From Kocuria sp. (GTDB taxonomy: Bacteria > Actinomycetota > Actinomycetes > Actinomycetales > Micrococcaceae), in contig NZ_JAUNTS010000012.1 in NCBI RefSeq assembly GCF_030538595.1, forward strand, positions 1-64,000: a DNA stretch of 64,000 nucleotides. Reading direction: 5' to 3'. The first letter of the stretch is position 1; each line of letters begins with the position of its first letter. The position numbers and the translations under genes are program-made. Under the pieces are notes generated by a model. It made no database searches. It was not told the DNA's origin and was given only the letters and a program-made list of their open reading frames with translations. Of this stretch, positions 15,585-24,563 are shown in pieces.

Positions 15585-16907
15585 TTATGGAAATGGATGG
15601 GGGATGGGGTTTAAATCTGTCGTGTTCCTATCACGGGGTGGTGCGGTTGGGTCGGATAAGCGTGGATGTCCGAGGTAACGATGTCGGTAGGAGACATCGA
15701 GTGGCTGGAGGTCGGGAGAATAGGCCCGGACGACATATCCACCCATCTCCCGGACGTCGGGTGAGGTCACATCCATCGAGTACAGATTTATGCCTTGTTC
15801 AGCAAGCCGTGATGCGATCTTTCGGACGGCGGTCCTAGAGGGCATATTCAGCCTGGGCAGCTCGTTGAGGGAACGGATATTAGGGTTGGCGTCAAGAAAG
15901 TCTAAATGTTGGTACATGTCCCAGCGAGAAAAGAGGTCAATGTGGTCTTCGAAGCTGAGGATGGCGTTGTCCCAATCGTCTCCAATGCGCTCGTCGGCAC
16001 CTCGTCGACGACGCTGTTCGGCCCACGACCGGCTGCCAACTGCCTCGGTGATCGCCTTCATGCACGCTATCTCGGGTAGCAGTGCTGCTGATGCTCCGAC
16101 ACCAATAGGCCCAGGTTCGTCATTACCGGGCCTGGCGATGCAAGCCACGACGGGTAAACCGGTGAAACTGCTCAAGTCCATCACATGGACCCGCAATCCC
16201 GTGGGTTCAAGATGCTGTTCCGTGAATCGTGCAAGCCGTATATCGGACTGTAGGTCGATTCGGGGCATGGAGAGGCGGTGGTACCACGTGAGCATGAATG
16301 CATCGCGCTCTACCAGTTCCATCATGGCGGACACGAGTGCGCGGTAGGGATCTGTCCCGAAGGCAAGACCGTTCGATGTCGGAGTGTGGATCCGTGGTGC
16401 ATCGGGGATGACCCGCAGGAAAGCGAGTTGCGCTGGGATGAGGACACGGCGGCCAGTTGCGACCTCGGCAGTCTCCAGCCAAGGCGTCCTGGTGTCAGCG
16501 TCCAGTTGCGTGAGGCCGAAGCCATCTCTGCCTAGCTGTGCGTCGGTAAAGAAGCGGATGCGGTCAGGGTCCAGATGTACAAGACCGGCAGCGCTGAGGC
16601 TCCGAGCGCTGCCGTGGATAAACCGGCTGGGCTCGAGCCATGCCGCACTGTACCGCTCTAAGGCTTCACCCGTCGCGGCCCCCAACGCCTTGGAACGACT
16701 CGTTCCCTCGCCTCCGCTGTCACGTGTTACGGCGGTTCCGATGAGCGCTTCAGGTCGACTGATCTTCGCGCCCGCAGAGATGATGTGTAGGTCGGACACG
16801 TCGTGGAGCCGGAAATAGGTCTTCTGGACTATACCCACCAGGTGGGATCGGTAAGCCTGAAGCTGCGCTGGCCCCAACCCGTCGGTGTGCACTGTCTCGT
16901 CATCCAT
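15585..16907 (-). CDS. Azoline-forming YcaO cyclodehydratase (SagD-like)
   Basis: A 440-residue ATP-dependent YcaO protein that activates backbone amides so that Cys, Ser or Thr cyclise to azolines. ATP/Mg-binding motifs are intact: KALGAATGEALERYSA (Glu81, Glu84, Arg85), SAMMELVERDAF (Glu197, Glu200), and ITEAVGSR (Glu288). The C-terminus ends PIPHPFP, the PxPxP tail known in azoline-forming YcaOs and needed for catalysis. Its start overlaps the E1-like gene by eight bases, so the two subunits are co-translated. AGGAGAG precedes ATG 16907. Function as a cyclodehydratase follows from the family and neighbours; substrate is inferred to be the peptide encoded at 33621-33746. Confidence 0.9.
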   Translation of the reverse strand: MDDETVHTDGLGPAQLQAYRSHLVGIVQKTYFRLHDVSDLHIISAGAKISRPEALIGTAVTRDSGGEGTSRSKALGAATGEALERYSAAWLEPSRFIHGSARSLSAAGLVHLDPDRIRFFTDAQLGRDGFGLTQLDADTRTPWLETAEVATGRRVLIPAQLAFLRVIPDAPRIHTPTSNGLAFGTDPYRALVSAMMELVERDAFMLTWYHRLSMPRIDLQSDIRLARFTEQHLEPTGLRVHVMDLSSFTGLPVVACIARPGNDEPGPIGVGASAALLPEIACMKAITEAVGSRSWAEQRRRRGADERIGDDWDNAILSFEDHIDLFSRWDMYQHLDFLDANPNIRSLNELPRLNMPSRTAVRKIASRLAEQGINLYSMDVTSPDVREMGGYVVRAYSPDLQPLDVSYRHRYLGHPRLSDPTAPPRDRNTTDLNPIPHPFP

Positions 16908-17907
16908 CGCTCTCCTCCGCCGGTGCTGGGAACCAGATCTGAGGTGATCCTGTACCTCTCGCGGGGGAACAGGATGGGCAGCGTGGAACGCGCAATACCT
17001 TGTGCGTCGTGACGGATAACTCCGCGCGAGTGGTGGTCAGGGCGAAGAGTATTCCAGGTGCCGATGTCGCGCCGTCAAACGCGTCAACCGCGAAGTCGAG
17101 GACTATCTGCGAGATCATCCCTACGGTAAACCTGTGACTGAACGAGTTGGCACTGGAGGCTGGGCCTCGCGTCAGGAGCGTAGCCTTCTCCAGGTCCTTG
17201 GACACGGCGTCGTCTGGAAAGTTTGAAGTACGTCGTAGGGAATAGCACATAGCGCAGGCCGTTGTTCCGGGTACGATCATGGGTCCGACAAGTGCCCGGG
17301 CCCCGTCGGATGGTTGAACTAGAAGCCATGGTGTTCCATCGTCCAGCTCGAGGCGTGCCATGTTGAACTGATCTATGCTGCGGGCGTAGTCGCCCTCGGA
17401 CACGACAATTATGAGGTCCGCCTTAGTTTGGGACTGTGTCGTGCTTGAACTGACATAAACCCCGAGGTTTTCGACGGCCTCCAGAATAGCCGCACTCACT
17501 GCTCCGTGTCCGACGACGGCTACTCTGGTTCGTCCGAGGAGGCTAACGTATTCTTCCAACGAGAGGGTGCGCGAGGCGCGTCGGCGCATGTCGAAGTAGG
17601 TGTCTAGCGCCCTCGTCGCTTGCTCGTCCGAAGGGTGTCTCACAGCGAAGCCGAGCGTCTCGAGCGCTTTCATAAGCTCAGCTGCGACAGATGCCTCTGG
17701 CGTATCGAGTTGTCCTGGGAGCTCGACCTTACCCGTAGCCTGACGGAAGAGCTTTGCGGCAACATCGACGACGGTGGAATTTATAATTCGGTGAATGGTG
17801 AGGCCATTCTCGAGAAGCAGCGCGCGGGTCTCGGTTAGCCGAACACTGAGAGAAGGGTCCAGTAACCAGACTGTGTCGTCGGGGTCCGTTGTGCGTGAAG
17901 TTGACAT
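16900..17907 (-). CDS. E1-like leader-binding cyclodehydratase partner (TOMM C/F-type protein)
   Basis: A 335-residue protein. The region around residues 125-225 (RTRVAVVGHGAVSAAILEAV, then LVGPMIVPGTTACAMC) has the ThiF/E1-like pattern of the TOMM cyclodehydratase partner family. Two CxxC pairs (Cys218/221 and Cys310/313, the latter in VPRCPSC) form the expected structural zinc site. The N-terminal 90 residues probably form the winged-helix RiPP recognition element that binds the leader peptide. ATG 17907 follows AAAGGAGG; an upstream in-frame ATG at 17967 is less likely. It lies between the glycosyltransferase and YcaO genes in one operon. It hands the precursor to YcaO. Confidence 0.8.
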   Translation of the reverse strand: MSTSRTTDPDDTVWLLDPSLSVRLTETRALLLENGLTIHRIINSTVVDVAAKLFRQATGKVELPGQLDTPEASVAAELMKALETLGFAVRHPSDEQATRALDTYFDMRRRASRTLSLEEYVSLLGRTRVAVVGHGAVSAAILEAVENLGVYVSSSTTQSQTKADLIIVVSEGDYARSIDQFNMARLELDDGTPWLLVQPSDGARALVGPMIVPGTTACAMCYSLRRTSNFPDDAVSKDLEKATLLTRGPASSANSFSHRFTVGMISQIVLDFAVDAFDGATSAPGILFALTTTRAELSVTTHKVLRVPRCPSCSPARGTGSPQIWFPAPAEESDG

Positions 17908-17966
17908 ACGAGTCCTCCTTTGGATCGGGCGCGATCGGGGTGATGAGAGGCTAATCCTCGCACTCA

Positions 17967-19232
17967 TTAGTGCAGATGGGGGAGCTCAATCATGCGTTCC
18001 AGTTTGGGCACTAGGCTATGAGGTGGTGGTATGCGTTCAAGGTGCTCCTGGAGACGGTGGGCGGCAGCCCTGTGCGATGGATTCGTCAGCAGAGTGTTTA
18101 CGCGGTCTTCGATAGCGCTTGCGGTGAGGTCCTGTGCATGAACAGCGAGCGCCGCTCCTGTCGCCACCATGTCCTCCGCCACGCGCGACCCGCCCCACAT
18201 GTCGAGGCCGTCTCCCACGTACAGTTGTGGCAGACCATGCTTCACCACGGTGCCAAGAGTGTTGATGCCGAAGTGGCTTATAACGACCGCACAGTGGCGC
18301 AGGATGAGGTCAAGGGGCAGGTATTCGTACACATGCACATTTCCAGGTATATGGATTCCTTGTAGCTGGTCTGCGTTGAGGGTAGCTACGACGTCGATAT
18401 CGAGTCGGCTCAGACCCGTTAGGATCGCCTGCAGGTGTGGGGACGGGAGACCATACGCTCGCGAAGAGTAACCGAGTGTCACGCAGACGACTGGGCGTTT
18501 TGACGAGAGAAGCCAATCAGTGTCGATTACGCCGCAAGCATTCATGGGGATGAACCGACAGGGAAGATGCAGGCCGTGGTTGACTCTCCTTGCAAGGGGA
18601 GGAGGTAGGGGGTCGATAGTTGCCATGCCGAACAGAAGCTCGTGAAAGGCACCTTCCCCGTCGGGCACTTCAACACCGGGCGCGAACCTTGATCGCAACC
18701 ATCGGGACAGTGGGTTTTCCTGAGTAAGGCCGTGTCTTTGATGACTCTCCACCATGGCCGCGAAATAGTCTGGCCCGAAAAGCGTCCGGACGTGGGGAAG
18801 ATTAAGCGTCTGAGCCACGACAGGCCCGGTATAGGTGAGCGCGTCCCAGATGATCATGTCCGGTCGCCATGCTTGGGCGAAAGCCAGTGTGTCGGCAAGC
18901 ATCTGGTCGTCTGCCAGTTGGCCCGATATGAACTGACCATAGATGGTCAAAGCAGTCTGTGTGTACGCGGGAGTTAGGACTTGGGGATCACTCTCGGCGA
19001 TGTCCGCGGGTGCGTGGCGTCCGGGCAAGGGGCCGCCGCGCTCAACATAGCTGTTGAGCTCCAGAGGGTGTCCTACTTCAATCCCGGTGAGACCAAGTGA
19101 TCGCACCTCCGGCATAATGTCCGATTGGCTGGCTATGCAGACCTCGTGCCCGGCAGTGCGCAGGGCCCACGCGGCAGGAGCCTGTAGCTGCAGATGTGGC
19201 AGTGAGGCGAATGTCGTGAACATGAATCGCAT
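17967..19232 (-). CDS. EryCIII/DesVII-like TDP-sugar glycosyltransferase 1
   Basis: A 421-residue GT-B fold protein. The N-terminus MRFMFTTFASLPHLQLQAPA and the stretch PRELIGHEV-type AGHEVCIASQ are typical of macrolide/aminosugar glycosyltransferases (GT1, DUF1205-containing). The nucleotide-sugar region reads SHFGINTLGTVVKHGLPQLY and GDGLDMWGGSRVAEDM, the degenerate counterpart of the usual HHGGxGT...DQ motif. It follows AGGAGG at the start. Together with the ketoisomerase, aminotransferase and N-methyltransferase genes it should attach an aminodeoxyhexose to the modified peptide; acceptor residue unknown. It lies between sugar genes and azole genes, in one operon. Confidence 0.8.
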   Translation of the reverse strand: MRFMFTTFASLPHLQLQAPAAWALRTAGHEVCIASQSDIMPEVRSLGLTGIEVGHPLELNSYVERGGPLPGRHAPADIAESDPQVLTPAYTQTALTIYGQFISGQLADDQMLADTLAFAQAWRPDMIIWDALTYTGPVVAQTLNLPHVRTLFGPDYFAAMVESHQRHGLTQENPLSRWLRSRFAPGVEVPDGEGAFHELLFGMATIDPLPPPLARRVNHGLHLPCRFIPMNACGVIDTDWLLSSKRPVVCVTLGYSSRAYGLPSPHLQAILTGLSRLDIDVVATLNADQLQGIHIPGNVHVYEYLPLDLILRHCAVVISHFGINTLGTVVKHGLPQLYVGDGLDMWGGSRVAEDMVATGAALAVHAQDLTASAIEDRVNTLLTNPSHRAAAHRLQEHLERIPPPHSLVPKLERMIELPHLH

Positions 19233-19267
19233 TACTGGAGCCTCCTAGGGCGGGCAAGCCAGTTAAC

Positions 19268-19759
19268 TTAGGTTGCACTGCGTCCTATTGCTGCTGTTGC
19301 CAGGCGGAACTCATCGTATGAGCTGATGTAGTCATCAGGGTCGTACGGTAGCGAGGCGAGTACTGCGCAAATCGAGCCAGGAGAGGAGGAATGTAGACGC
19401 CGCCATACCAACGGTCCGACTTTGAGGGCATGCTTGCGTGAGTTGAGCAGGAAGCTCTCTTTCCGACTTCCGTCATCAAGTTCCACGGTCATGGATCCAT
19501 GGAGACAGAGGATCAATTGGTGAAGCCTCCGATGCGCATGGTTCCCACGCTCAACATCCTCACGCTCCGTGTAAAGGAAGTAGACACGTTGCAAGTCGAA
19601 GTCAGGGTCCTGGCTGAGCCCATCTGGAACGACTACAATGCATCCACGTTCGTCGAGGATTTCACCGACGTCAATGATTGACCATGGGTGCTGAACCGTT
19701 AGATCGCGCGTGACGCGTTCAGCTGTTGTAGGGGGTTCCGGCACTTGTGGTGACGTCAT
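19268..19759 (-). CDS. TDP-4-keto-6-deoxyhexose 3,4-ketoisomerase (FdtA/Tyl1a-like)
   Basis: A 163-residue cupin-fold protein of the WxcM/FdtA/QdtA family. The signature RGNHAHRRLHQLILCLHGSM carries the catalytic His pair, followed by DDG...FLLNSRKHALKVGPLVW and the family ending SYDEFRL. These enzymes move the keto group of TDP-4-keto-6-deoxyglucose from C4 to C3, giving TDP-3-keto-6-deoxyhexose ready for transamination. It overlaps the NmrA-like gene by four bases (ATGA). It forms the first cluster-specific step of the aminosugar route; the preceding RmlA/RmlB steps are not encoded here and must come from the host. Confidence 0.85.
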   Translation of the reverse strand: MTSPQVPEPPTTAERVTRDLTVQHPWSIIDVGEILDERGCIVVVPDGLSQDPDFDLQRVYFLYTEREDVERGNHAHRRLHQLILCLHGSMTVELDDGSRKESFLLNSRKHALKVGPLVWRRLHSSSPGSICAVLASLPYDPDDYISSYDEFRLATAAIGRSAT

Positions 19760-20610
19760 CGGGTCCCCTGCTCATCCTCTGGATCTGCAACCTCTGCTGT
19801 CGCTGCTCGGCCTTTGCCTGGCAGGTTGGTCCGTGAGTAGAGCTCCTTGGCAAACTCGTAGGCGTCGGACCAACCGCTACGAATCAGCTGCGAGGCGGGT
19901 CTCGGGCGGCGACCCAGGGCATGGAGGAGGGTATCGTTTGTTTCGATAGCCTCCGGTCCGGTGGAGAAGTCCATGTATTGCGCACGTTGGATGGCCAACG
20001 CTCTGCTGGTGCCCATCCGCTCAACCGCGATCACCATCTGCTCCAGGTCCATTGCCACATAGTGGAACGGTTTACCTGCCTCATTGCTTACGACGCGGGT
20101 AAGCTCACCGGGCGTCAGAGCTTCGGACCCGGTGAGTTCGTACGTCTTGGATCGACGTTCGGGGTCCATGGCTACCAGTGGAATCAGCTCAAGTACGTCG
20201 CGGAAGTCCAGCCATGGCACCGGCATCTCACGCCATGAGGCAAAGATTGACTCGTTGAGCGCGGTACGGATGGAGCCGAGGAACTCTTGGGCAAGCGGCA
20301 CGCAGCGCATGATGACCCACGACGCGGTCGTTGTAGAGATAACTTGCTCCTCAGCGGCCAGGAACTCCCTCTCTGTTTGTGTCGGGTGCTCGCTCCGACT
20401 TCCAGTCGTCAAGATGACGACGAGGTCGTCCTTCGGTAGGTGTGCCAGCTGGTCGCGTATCGGATCGGTCAAGGGCACCAACACATCCACGACGTGCACC
20501 TGGACCTCACCCGTGTCGGGGCCAGCCTTCTTCTCGCCTGCGAGGAACCTATCCTTCAATCCATCAGTCCACTCCAAGGAAGGGCGGAGGGAATGCCAGA
20601 TAATGGTCAC
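19756..20610 (-). CDS. NmrA/atypical SDR-like protein of unknown role
   Basis: About 284 residues. The middle and C-terminal parts are typical of NmrA/HSCARG-type atypical SDRs: SWVIMRCVPLAQEFLG, WLDFRDVLELIPLVAM, and KTYELTGSEALTPGEL. The expected N-terminal GxxGxxG cofactor loop is not visible; the protein begins MTIIWHSLRPSLEW. It may therefore not bind NAD(P), or bind it differently. GTG 20610 is favoured because GAAAGG stands eight bases ahead; GTG 20619 is the alternative. It lies between the aminotransferase and ketoisomerase genes, so a sugar-modifying or regulatory role is possible but unproven. Confidence 0.6.
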   Translation of the reverse strand: MTIIWHSLRPSLEWTDGLKDRFLAGEKKAGPDTGEVQVHVVDVLVPLTDPIRDQLAHLPKDDLVVILTTGSRSEHPTQTEREFLAAEEQVISTTTASWVIMRCVPLAQEFLGSIRTALNESIFASWREMPVPWLDFRDVLELIPLVAMDPERRSKTYELTGSEALTPGELTRVVSNEAGKPFHYVAMDLEQMVIAVERMGTSRALAIQRAQYMDFSTGPEAIETNDTLLHALGRRPRPASQLIRSGWSDAYEFAKELYSRTNLPGKGRAATAEVADPEDEQGTR

Positions 20611-20626
20611 TGAGTGCACCTTTCAC

Positions 20627-21769
20627 TTACTGACTCAATCGTACGATCTCATGGGATGTGGCGGTGAGGGCTTTGATGACCTCATCTATCTCGGTGCCGT
20701 TTAGGTATGGCCCCACGGGCAGCGTGAACGTAGAGTCAAGGAGCTGCTGAGCGAGGCGGGTTGTCTGATGAAGCCTCCAGCGCCCGGCGTAGAACGGCAT
20801 AGCTCCGACCGCTCTGGGGTAATGCTCGCCTGTCTGCACCCCTCTGGAGTGCAGACAACCGCGTACAAGTGGTTTGTGCTGGGTGGTTACGGGGAAGTGG
20901 TGCCAGACAGGTACTCCAGGGGTGTCTGCCCGTGGCGCACTCAACCCATCCAGGTTTTTCAGTGCCTCGGAGTAACGACGCGCTATCGCCGCACGTCGGG
21001 TGTTCCAAGACTGCAGGTGGGGGAGCTTGACGTTGAGGGCCGCGGCTTGCAGCTCGCCTAGGCGTGAGTTTTCGCCGTGCATTTCGATATTGTTTTTGTC
21101 CCTTCCCCCGTACTGTCGAAGCTTCTGGACTGTCTCACGCACCCGTGCATCGTTCGTCACGATTGCGCCGCCGTCACCCATAGCACCTAGGTTTTTCGTT
21201 GGATAGAAGCTGTAAGCGCGTAGCAAGTCGGGGTGCCCTTCCTCCTCGGTCACCAGACCATGAGACTGTGCGCAGTCTTCGATTACCCGTAATCCCTTGC
21301 GCTCGGCAAGTTCACGAAGGGGGCGAATGTCCACAGAATGGCCAAAGAGATGTACCGGCACAACGGCACGTGTGCGTGGGGTGCACGCTTCCTCACATGC
21401 TATGACCCCCATTAGATACGAGCTGATTGTGTACTCCTCGGTATCGCCGTCGCTGCCAACCGGCACAGGGGTGGCCCCGACGGAGTTCACAGCGAGCCAG
21501 GTGGCGACGAAGGTTATGGCGGGGACTAGTACCTCATCGCCTGGGCCCACGCCTGCTGCAATTAGCGCCAGCTTGAGTGCGTCGGTCCCGGATCCGACCG
21601 TAATGCAGTATTTCGCACCAATCTCGGTGGCGAAGCGTTCTTCAAACTCCCGCTCTTCTGGGCCGTTGAGGAAGACGCCTGATTCGATCACCTTAAGGGC
21701 TCGCTGACGTAGGGCGGGGGTGACACCGAGCCGATCATGTAGAACGCCTGCGTCGAACATCGGAATCAT
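20627..21769 (-). CDS. DegT/DnrJ/EryC1 sugar aminotransferase (FdtB/TylB-like)
   Basis: A 380-residue PLP enzyme of fold type I. The internal aldimine Lys192 lies in YSFYPTKNLGAMGDGGAI, and the cofactor Asp165 in RVIEDCAQSHG. The family converts TDP-3-keto-6-deoxyhexose to the 3-amino-3,6-dideoxy sugar, using glutamate. AGGAGG precedes ATG 21769. It is the first gene of the leftward operon. With the ketoisomerase (19268) and the TylM1-like dimethyltransferase (32745) it completes a mycaminose-type route. The region upstream (21770-21960) keeps a small palindrome GTGTAGTACAC but beyond that is IS debris. Confidence 0.85.
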   Translation of the reverse strand: MIPMFDAGVLHDRLGVTPALRQRALKVIESGVFLNGPEEREFEERFATEIGAKYCITVGSGTDALKLALIAAGVGPGDEVLVPAITFVATWLAVNSVGATPVPVGSDGDTEEYTISSYLMGVIACEEACTPRTRAVVPVHLFGHSVDIRPLRELAERKGLRVIEDCAQSHGLVTEEEGHPDLLRAYSFYPTKNLGAMGDGGAIVTNDARVRETVQKLRQYGGRDKNNIEMHGENSRLGELQAAALNVKLPHLQSWNTRRAAIARRYSEALKNLDGLSAPRADTPGVPVWHHFPVTTQHKPLVRGCLHSRGVQTGEHYPRAVGAMPFYAGRWRLHQTTRLAQQLLDSTFTLPVGPYLNGTEIDEVIKALTATSHEIVRLSQ

Positions 21770-21963
21770 CTATTCCTCCTCACAAGGTGATAAAGGGAGA
21801 GGTCATAGCGTCAGGTTCATAGAGCAAGTATGTGACAGCCACAGACCGATGCCGCCCGCGCCAGCAGGTGACGGATAAATCGATTCATTTGTGTAGTACA
21901 CACTGTAGACTCGTCTCGGGGCGTTGAATGACGACACTCCGGAAGGTGTCAAACTGTTGTGAG

Positions 21964-22248
21964 TCATTGACGGACGGTATCTAGATTGATACCAACGACA
22001 GCTGCTGGTTTTGGTGTGCGGGGTTGTGCCCGGAACCGGTCCTGGTGCTCGTCGTAGTAGCGCTGCAAGGCCTGGTTGCGGATCTGCCATGCCTGGCGCC
22101 AGAAACCATCACCGACTTGGGCCGGTGAGAACAACGCGATACCGGAGTGTTTGTGCTCGGTGTTGTACTACAGAACGTAGCGCTCGATGTAAGACCTGGC
22201 ATGTTCAAGATCGTGGAAGATCCGAGGATAACCGGGCTGGTACTTCAT
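21964..22248 (-). mobile_element. IS3-family OrfB transposase C-terminal remnant
   Basis: The minus strand reads YPRIFHDLEHARSYIERYVL, then an in-frame TAG where Trp is expected, then YNTEHKHSGIALFSPAQVGD and a Pro-rich end at 21964. This is the C-terminal end of an IS3-group OrfB (the rve domain's last motif). Only about 94 codons remain and one is a stop, so it is inactive. It is the leftmost element of the IS nest. Confidence 0.75.
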
Positions 22249-22262
22249 GGGTCTAGGCCGAC

Positions 22263-22371
22263 TCATCGAGTTTGGGGGTGGAGTTGGGGTCTGAATCCTC
22301 CAATTTCGAGGAGGCAGCGTGTGATGTAGTTGGTCAGGTTGCGGAACTCGAGGGCTGAGCCGCGGAGGTGT
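22263..22371 (-). mobile_element. ISL3 transposase C-terminus, severed from its N-terminal part
   Basis: Reads QLEHLRGSALEFRNLTNYIT followed by RCLLEIGGFRPQLHPQTR and stop. It joins in frame with the ISL3 fragment ending at 25584 (EALNGQL) if the intervening 22377-25578 block is removed, with the 5-base sequence CTAGC duplicated at both junctions (22372-22376 and 25579-25583). So the IS481 element landed inside this ISL3 copy. Confidence 0.7.
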
Positions 22372-22559
22372 TCTAGCTGTGATGTCCAGAGAGGTTGTCC
22401 CGACTCGCGACTGTGAGTTCGGCTGACAGGTGAAGAGGCTCTTCGCGATTGAGGGTGTACAGCCTGGCTCTGTGAGTGCGTCTGTGTCGTTGCCCGGGTA
22501 GACGTCGAGGCCTCCCTGAAGATGGAAGTTCCTACACTCTCTATTCGGAAGACCTCGAC

Positions 22560-23208
22560 ATGGACAAGCCTAGCTTCACGAGCCCTGATCTCGACGCGTT
22601 CTGCCTCCTCGACAACCTCAACCTGACCATCACAGGGCAAGCGGTCGATACCGATCAACCAATCCTGGAATGCCGAACCACCACCGACAGTCCGGTCTCC
22701 TGGTGTCGGGACTGCGGGGCGGAAGGCATCCGGCGCGGGACCGCGGTGCGCAGGCTCGTCCACGTCCCACTGGGTTGGCGCCCCACGCTCCTGCACGTGC
22801 GCCGCTACCGGTGTCCGTCCTGCGTGCGTGTCTGGCGCGAAGACCTCACCCCAGTCGCTGCACCACGAGCGAAACTGTCGCGGCCAGCCGTGCTGTGGGC
22901 GCTAAAATGCCTCGTGATCGACAGGATGTCCATCAGCCGTATCGCCGCGGGGCTCAGTGCGGCGTGGCACACCGTCAACACCGCGATCCTCGCCGCCGGC
23001 CAGCAACTGCTGATCGATGATCCCAACAGGTTCGAGGGTGTCACCGTCCTGGGAGTCGATGAGCATGTGTGGCGGCATACCCCGTTCGGCAGCAAGTAGT
23101 CACCGTCATGATCAATCTCACCCCGATCCGCGACAAGACAGGCCCTTCCCGCCTGCTCGACATCGTCGAGGGACGTTCGAAGAAGGTGTTCAAGACCTGG
23201 CTGGCTAC
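22560..23208 (+). pseudogene. ISL3 transposase, frameshifted and truncated
   Basis: Starts MDKPSFTSPDLDAFCLLDNL; the zinc-finger Cys pattern (WCRDCGAEG, RCPSCV) and the start of the DDE domain (VLGVDEHVW) are present. One base is missing near 23095 (GSK then TAG), after which the frame continues VTVMINLTPIRDKTG and ends at KTWLAT, where an IS481 end begins at 23210. An ISL3 left end (GGCTCTTCGCGATTGAGG) lies near 22437. Confidence 0.75.
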
Positions 23209-23338
23209 CTGTGATGTCCAGGGAAGTTGTCCCGACTCGCGATTGTGAGTTCGGCTGACAGGTGAAGGCCCCCGGTTGTGAAGTGGAGCTGTCTAGTTCA
23301 ACGCTTCACCGACCGGAGGCCTTCGTGTATCTCCTATG

Positions 23339-24430
23339 TCAAGCGGCTTGGGGAATGCAAGTCGTTAAGGTGGGTTTCAAGGTGATCGGGGTATCCCTGA
23401 TGGCTTGGGCATGAGCTCGGGTAAGGGCGCGCCAGATACGTCGAGCGATCGCGTTCTTCACGCAACGCAGGGCTTCCATCACGGTCTTACCCTGTCCACG
23501 CAGACGTTCGTAATACTCCTTACCCGGCCCCTGAAGACGGACCTGAGTGATCGCGATACGGTGGATCGCGCAGTTCAACTGCCTATTCCCACCCCTGTTC
23601 AACCGAACTCTTCCCTCGGTCTTGCCTGACCAGACCGGGATCGGGGCACAACCGGCGTACATCGCGAACTTCGACTCTGTAGAGAACCGTTTGATCCCAG
23701 CGCTCTCAGCAATAATCTTCGCCGCCGAGAGCTGCGCGCATCCAGGGATGTCCAGCAACACCGGCTCCACCTGACTCACCATGACCCGCAGCCGCGTATC
23801 AAGCTGCCTGATCGCTAGACACAGCCGTTGCAGATCGGCCAGGACCATACCCGCGATTTCGGCAACGATCCCATCGCTGGCCTCGATCACTGCCCACACC
23901 CGTGCCTGAGCAGGCCGATGAATCAGCGCACGTGGGGCAGGGTCAAGCTCGGGATCAAGCTCATGCACATGCCAGCGCAGACGATTGATCACCCGAGTCC
24001 GTTCCGCGACCAGGTCTTCACGACGTGCCAGGACCAGCTTGATCTCCCGCGCCGGCTCATCAGTGAACGCGATCGGTAGATCTTCTTCTCTGGCCATCGC
24101 TCGGGCAACCGAGAGCGCATCAATCGGATCGGACTTACCCCGAGTCCGGACCGCAGCGCGTTGACGGGCCATCAGCTTCGTCGGCACCCTCAGCACCGGC
24201 TCACCGTGGGCCAGGAGGTCGCGTTCAACAAGACCGGTGAGGTGGCGACAGTCCTCCACCCCCCACCGGCGGTCCTGGTCGATGAAGGACTTCTTGGCCC
24301 AGCGGTAAGCCTTCTCGTGACCGCTGTGAGTCGCTCGGACAGTGATCTGTCCGATCTGTTTGCCTGCCGCATCAACGGCGACGAAGGTATGCGAGTTCTT
24401 GTGGACGTCAGCGCCGATCAGTACCACCAT
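23339..24430 (-). CDS. IS110-family transposase, apparently intact
   Basis: A 363-residue DEDD-type recombinase. The N-terminal RuvC-like domain shows IGADVHKNSHTFVAVDAAGK (first Asp) and later KSDPIDALSVARAM (Asp pair); the C-terminal Tnp20 domain reads LLDIPGCAQLSAAKIIAESA, then FAMYAGCAPIPVWSGKT. No frameshift is seen. IS110 elements use a structured bridge RNA from flanking non-coding DNA; the 24431-24560 stretch upstream is the likely source. It lies inside the IS481 copy and is the only mobile element in the window that looks active. Confidence 0.85.
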   Translation of the reverse strand: MVVLIGADVHKNSHTFVAVDAAGKQIGQITVRATHSGHEKAYRWAKKSFIDQDRRWGVEDCRHLTGLVERDLLAHGEPVLRVPTKLMARQRAAVRTRGKSDPIDALSVARAMAREEDLPIAFTDEPAREIKLVLARREDLVAERTRVINRLRWHVHELDPELDPAPRALIHRPAQARVWAVIEASDGIVAEIAGMVLADLQRLCLAIRQLDTRLRVMVSQVEPVLLDIPGCAQLSAAKIIAESAGIKRFSTESKFAMYAGCAPIPVWSGKTEGRVRLNRGGNRQLNCAIHRIAITQVRLQGPGKEYYERLRGQGKTVMEALRCVKNAIARRIWRALTRAHAQAIRDTPITLKPTLTTCIPQAA

Positions 24431-24563
24431 GGTGGTTGCCTCCCTTGAATTCGAGTGGGGGTTTAACGGTCGGGCCGGTCGGTGGACAAACCTCAGTGGG
24501 GCAGCTGCACGCTCCTATCAAGTCACGCCGACCGGTCCTTCCCACCCTGTGACGGCAATACGC

